From JBDTMT01 sp033764095 (GTDB lineage Bacteria; Desulfobacterota; Binatia; HRBIN30; CADEER01), in NCBI GenBank assembly GCA_033764095.1, contig JANRJF010000454.1, forward strand, positions 1-8,799: a DNA stretch of 8,799 nucleotides, written 5' to 3'. Of this stretch, positions 6,507 to 8,799 are shown piece by piece. The notes under the pieces are model-generated. The model was not told the DNA's origin. It ran no database searches and was given only the letters and a program-made list of their open reading frames with translations. Numbering within the stretch: the stretch's first letter is position 1; each line of letters begins with the position of its first letter. A program made the translations under genes and the position numbers.

Positions 6507-8117
6507 TCACGGGCAGGCGCTGTCCGCCGGCACCACGTGCAGGACGACCTGCGTGGCCCCCGGTTGATTGCGCAGCGTCAGTCGCGTCGCGCACGCGGCT
6601 GAGGTCACCGTCGCGCCGCTCAGCGTCACGGCATAGCCGCCGGGATAGTGGCGGCGTGGGACGTCGATCACGCTGACCGCATTGCGCGCGTAGCTCACGC
6701 CGGGCGGCGCGGCAGTGTCGTAGGTGAGGTCGAAGACGCCGGTGGCGGGATCGAAGGCGATCGACGTCGGCGTGCCGGTGACGGCGAGCGGGTAGGGGCG
6801 GACGAGCGCGGCGAGGGATTCGGGGTTGGCGAGGTTGTCGTCGCCGGCCGGGCGCGACAGGTCGTCGATGATCGACTCGTCGTATGTCCAGTACATCCAC
6901 GGCAGCAGCGCCGACTCGAACTGCGCGGTCAGCCGCAGCAGCGGCACCGGGTCGGTCGAGGCGCCGAACTCGGTGAGCAGTAGCGGCGCGCCGTCGCGCG
7001 TCGCCGCGGCGACGGCGTTGGCGAGGACGCCCAGCTCACCGGCGACGTCGATGGCGTAGGAATGGAAGGATAGCGCCAAGCCCGGATCGGTGCCGGGCAT
7101 GCTGGTCGCCGCCTGGCCGAAGTTGAACAGCACGAACGGCTCGACGAAGGTGAGCTGCCGCGGCGCCTGTTCGCGCACCACCGCGGCGCCGCGCCGGTAG
7201 AACGGCATGAGCCGCTGCTGCTCGAGCTGCGGACAGCCGTTCACCTCCAGCGCGCAGGGGCCCCACTCGGCGCCCGGCCAGGGCTCGTTCATCAACTCGA
7301 CCCCGAGCACCAGCGGCTCGGCGGCGAAGCGCGCGGTGACGCGCTCGACGGCCTGCAGGAAGTAGGTCTGCAGGCCGACATCGTTTGGTCCCGGGCGGTC
7401 GGCCCAGAAGCTCTCGAAGGCGCGCTGCATGGCGGGGTTCTGGATGTAATAGAGGGGGAATACCGCGTCGGGCGGGTTTTCCAGCCCGTCGTCGATCGCC
7501 AGCCAGTCCGGGAAGCCGTTGCCGTTGTACTTCGGCGCGAAGCCGTCCTGGTGGAAGTCGAGCAGGATGAACAGGCCCTGCGCGCGCAGCACGTCGACCG
7601 TCTCGGCCAGGTGCTCGATGTACGCGTCGTCGATTGCGCCGGGCGTCGGCATGACGCCGCGCAGGTCGACGCCGAGGCGCACGGCGCTGAAGCCCTCGTC
7701 GGCGAGAAAGGCGGCATCATCGGCGCCGAAGCCGAAGGCGGCGGGATAGAACGGCGCGCTCTTCGACACCATGTTGACGCCGTGCAGCAGTACGACGCGG
7801 CCGATCGCGTCGATGAACCAGCGGCCGGCGCTGCCGAGCGGCGCGATGGCACCGGCCTCGCCGGCCGGCGGCGTCGGTGTCGCGCTCGCCGTCGCCGTCG
7901 CGCTGGCGGTCGGGGTCGATGGGATCGGCGTCGCGGTCGACGTCGGCTGGGTGGCGCTGGCGGTCGGGGATGCGGTCGCGCTCGACGACGGCGTCGAGCT
8001 GGCGGTGCGGCTCGGGCTGGCGGTGGGCGTGCTGGCCGGGGATCCGCCGCTGCCGGCGCAGCCGCCGAGCAGCGCGGCGATCAGGAGAGCGCAGGACAGG
8101 CGAATCGGGCGGCGCAC
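6507..8117 (-). CDS. Endoglycoceramidase-like glycoside hydrolase family 5 lipoprotein
   Basis: The GTG at 8115-8117 gives 536 residues. A lipoprotein signal peptide ends in the lipobox LLGGC (Cys20), followed by a Ser/Thr/Pro/Ala-rich linker (about 22-84) that would tether the enzyme away from a membrane. The catalytic TIM barrel starts near 98 and carries endoglycoceramidase-type signatures: LHGVNMVSKSAPFYP (111-125), GFSAVRLGV (142-150), ILLDFHQDGF (184-193), acid/base Glu278 in LMNEPWPG, SFHSY (350-354), nucleophile Glu383 in LLTEFGAS, and MYWTYDES (408-415). A C-terminal beta domain begins with VRPYPLAVTGTP. Family members cleave the bond between oligosaccharide and ceramide in glycosphingolipids, and some act on related glycolipids. 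The true substrate cannot be read from sequence. The start was chosen because it begins the signal peptide; the open frame runs further upstream but gives no plausible leader. It is convergent with the receiver gene and divergent from trmJ. Confidence 0.92.
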   Translation of the reverse strand: MRRPIRLSCALLIAALLGGCAGSGGSPASTPTASPSRTASSTPSSSATASPTASATQPTSTATPIPSTPTASATATASATPTPPAGEAGAIAPLGSAGRWFIDAIGRVVLLHGVNMVSKSAPFYPAAFGFGADDAAFLADEGFSAVRLGVDLRGVMPTPGAIDDAYIEHLAETVDVLRAQGLFILLDFHQDGFAPKYNGNGFPDWLAIDDGLENPPDAVFPLYYIQNPAMQRAFESFWADRPGPNDVGLQTYFLQAVERVTARFAAEPLVLGVELMNEPWPGAEWGPCALEVNGCPQLEQQRLMPFYRRGAAVVREQAPRQLTFVEPFVLFNFGQAATSMPGTDPGLALSFHSYAIDVAGELGVLANAVAAATRDGAPLLLTEFGASTDPVPLLRLTAQFESALLPWMYWTYDESIIDDLSRPAGDDNLANPESLAALVRPYPLAVTGTPTSIAFDPATGVFDLTYDTAAPPGVSYARNAVSVIDVPRRHYPGGYAVTLSGATVTSAACATRLTLRNQPGATQVVLHVVPADSACP

Positions 8118-8123
8118 CGGGCG

Positions 8124-8152
8124 AACCTGACCGAGCCTGGCGAGCGTGTCAA
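8124..8152 (-). promoter_or_regulatory. Possible promoter for the glycosidase lipoprotein gene
   Basis: On the minus strand a perfect -35 hexamer TTGACA (8152-8147) is followed 17 nt later by CAGGTT (8129-8124), a poor -10 with two matches. The predicted transcription start would fall at or next to the GTG at 8117, which would make the message leaderless. An AGG about 10 nt before the GTG is the only alternative hint of a ribosome-binding site. The evidence is weak. Confidence 0.25.
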
Positions 8153-8190
8153 AGGCGCCGGCTTGGTGGCGAGCCCGGCGGCGCACCGGT

Positions 8191-8799
8191 ATGCTCCGCC
8201 GCGTGCGAGGTGGCCGCTCAAGCGAGGCGCAACCGGCGCCGGCCGACGGCGCGCTGGCCCGCGTGCGCATCGTCCTGGTGCGTCCGCGCGGTGCCGGCAA
8301 CGTCGGCGCCGCGGCGCGCGCGATGATGAACTGCGGCGTCGGCGAGCTGGTGCTGGTGCGGCCGCGCTTCCGCCGGCTGGCCGCGGCCGAGCGCATGGCG
8401 GTGCACGCGCGCCCGCTGTTGCAGGCGGCGCGGAGCGTCGACGATCTCGCCGCGGCGGTGGCGGACTGTCACCTGGTGGTCGGCACCAGCAGCCGCCAGG
8501 GCGGCTATCGCAGCGGCGCCGACGGGCTGGAATCCGCCGCGCCTGAGCTGCAGCGCGCCGCGGTCGGCGGCCGCGTCGCGATCGTCTTCGGGCCGGAGGA
8601 TCACGGCCTGTCGAACGCCGACCTGCGCCGCTGCCAGCGTCTGGTCAGCATCGACACGCATCCCGACTACGCCTCGCTCAACCTGGCGCAGGCGGTGTTG
8701 CTGGTCTGCTACGCGCTGTACCGCGCCAGCGGCGTCGCCGCGGCGCCGGCGGCGCCGCCCGCGCCGCCGCCGGCGCCGGCCGCGGCCCTCGACGGGCTC
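8191..8799 (+). CDS. trmJ: TrmJ-like tRNA/rRNA 2'-O-methyltransferase, SPOUT family (C-terminus beyond window)
   Basis: An open frame of 203 codons runs off the right edge. It carries the three SpoU/TrmH knot motifs: motif 1 GAGNVGAAARAMMNCG (34-49), motif 2 VAIVFGPEDHGLSN (129-142) and motif 3 YASLNLAQAVLLVCYAL (160-176). CHLVVGTSSR (93-102) and the preceding segment fit the TrmJ subgroup, whose members methylate the ribose of residue 32 in tRNA anticodon loops using S-adenosylmethionine. An Ala/Pro-rich linker follows from about residue 182, as expected before a C-terminal helical extension. ATG 8191 gives about 24 residues ahead of the usual family start; GTG 8203 or GTG 8263 (VRIVLVRPRG) are alternatives, and none has a clear ribosome-binding site. 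It is divergent from the glycosidase gene. The methyltransferase family is certain; the TrmJ subtype is likely. Confidence 0.9.
   Translation, partial: MLRRVRGGRSSEAQPAPADGALARVRIVLVRPRGAGNVGAAARAMMNCGVGELVLVRPRFRRLAAAERMAVHARPLLQAARSVDDLAAAVADCHLVVGTSSRQGGYRSGADGLESAAPELQRAAVGGRVAIVFGPEDHGLSNADLRRCQRLVSIDTHPDYASLNLAQAVLLVCYALYRASGVAAAPAAPPAPPPAPAAALDGL

Overview
The window is very GC-rich DNA, close to 70% G+C by eye, from a Gram-negative-type bacterium. Support for that comes from a lipobox lipoprotein, a sigma-54-dependent activator, and an RNase PH / XTP pyrophosphatase gene pair. The gene mix suits a deltaproteobacterium-like lineage (Myxococcota, Desulfobacterota or Binatota type), but nothing here fixes the taxon. 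Genes are tightly packed, and no mobile-element gene is visible.

Region 1 (1-2180, minus strand) is a partner-switching signalling operon: an RsbW/SpoIIAB-like ATPase, a STAS anti-anti-sigma protein, and a large membrane sensor (extracytoplasmic Cache-like region, two membrane helices, HAMP) that runs off the left edge. The last two genes overlap by a GTGA. Region 2 (2348-2925, plus) is a single-gene unit of unknown function with its own candidate promoter. Region 3 (2964-3129, minus) holds tRNA-Arg(UCU) and tRNA-Pro(UGG), 15 nt apart. Region 4 (3325-4670, minus) is rph-rdgB, again joined by a GTGA overlap: RNA 3'-end trimming plus nucleotide-pool sanitation. Region 5 (4949-6416, plus) pairs a PspF-like sigma-54 activator that lacks a receiver domain with a stand-alone receiver protein 19 nt downstream. 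Region 6 (6507-8117, minus) is a GH5 endoglycoceramidase-like lipoprotein. Region 7 (8191 to the right edge, plus) is a TrmJ-like tRNA 2'-O-methyltransferase, truncated by the window.

The most unusual feature is the non-coding DNA. Four intergenic gaps each carry an inverted pair of arms built from short repeated units, and each gap uses a different unit and period: about 9-10 bp CACSGAG at 2251-2334, 6 bp CCCGTN at 3184-3307, 7 bp TTCAGCY at 4717-4822, and 8 bp CCTCCGCA at 6424-6498. They lie in divergent, tandem and convergent gene contexts, so ordinary termination cannot explain all of them. They may be members of a dispersed palindromic repeat class with a shared way of arising.
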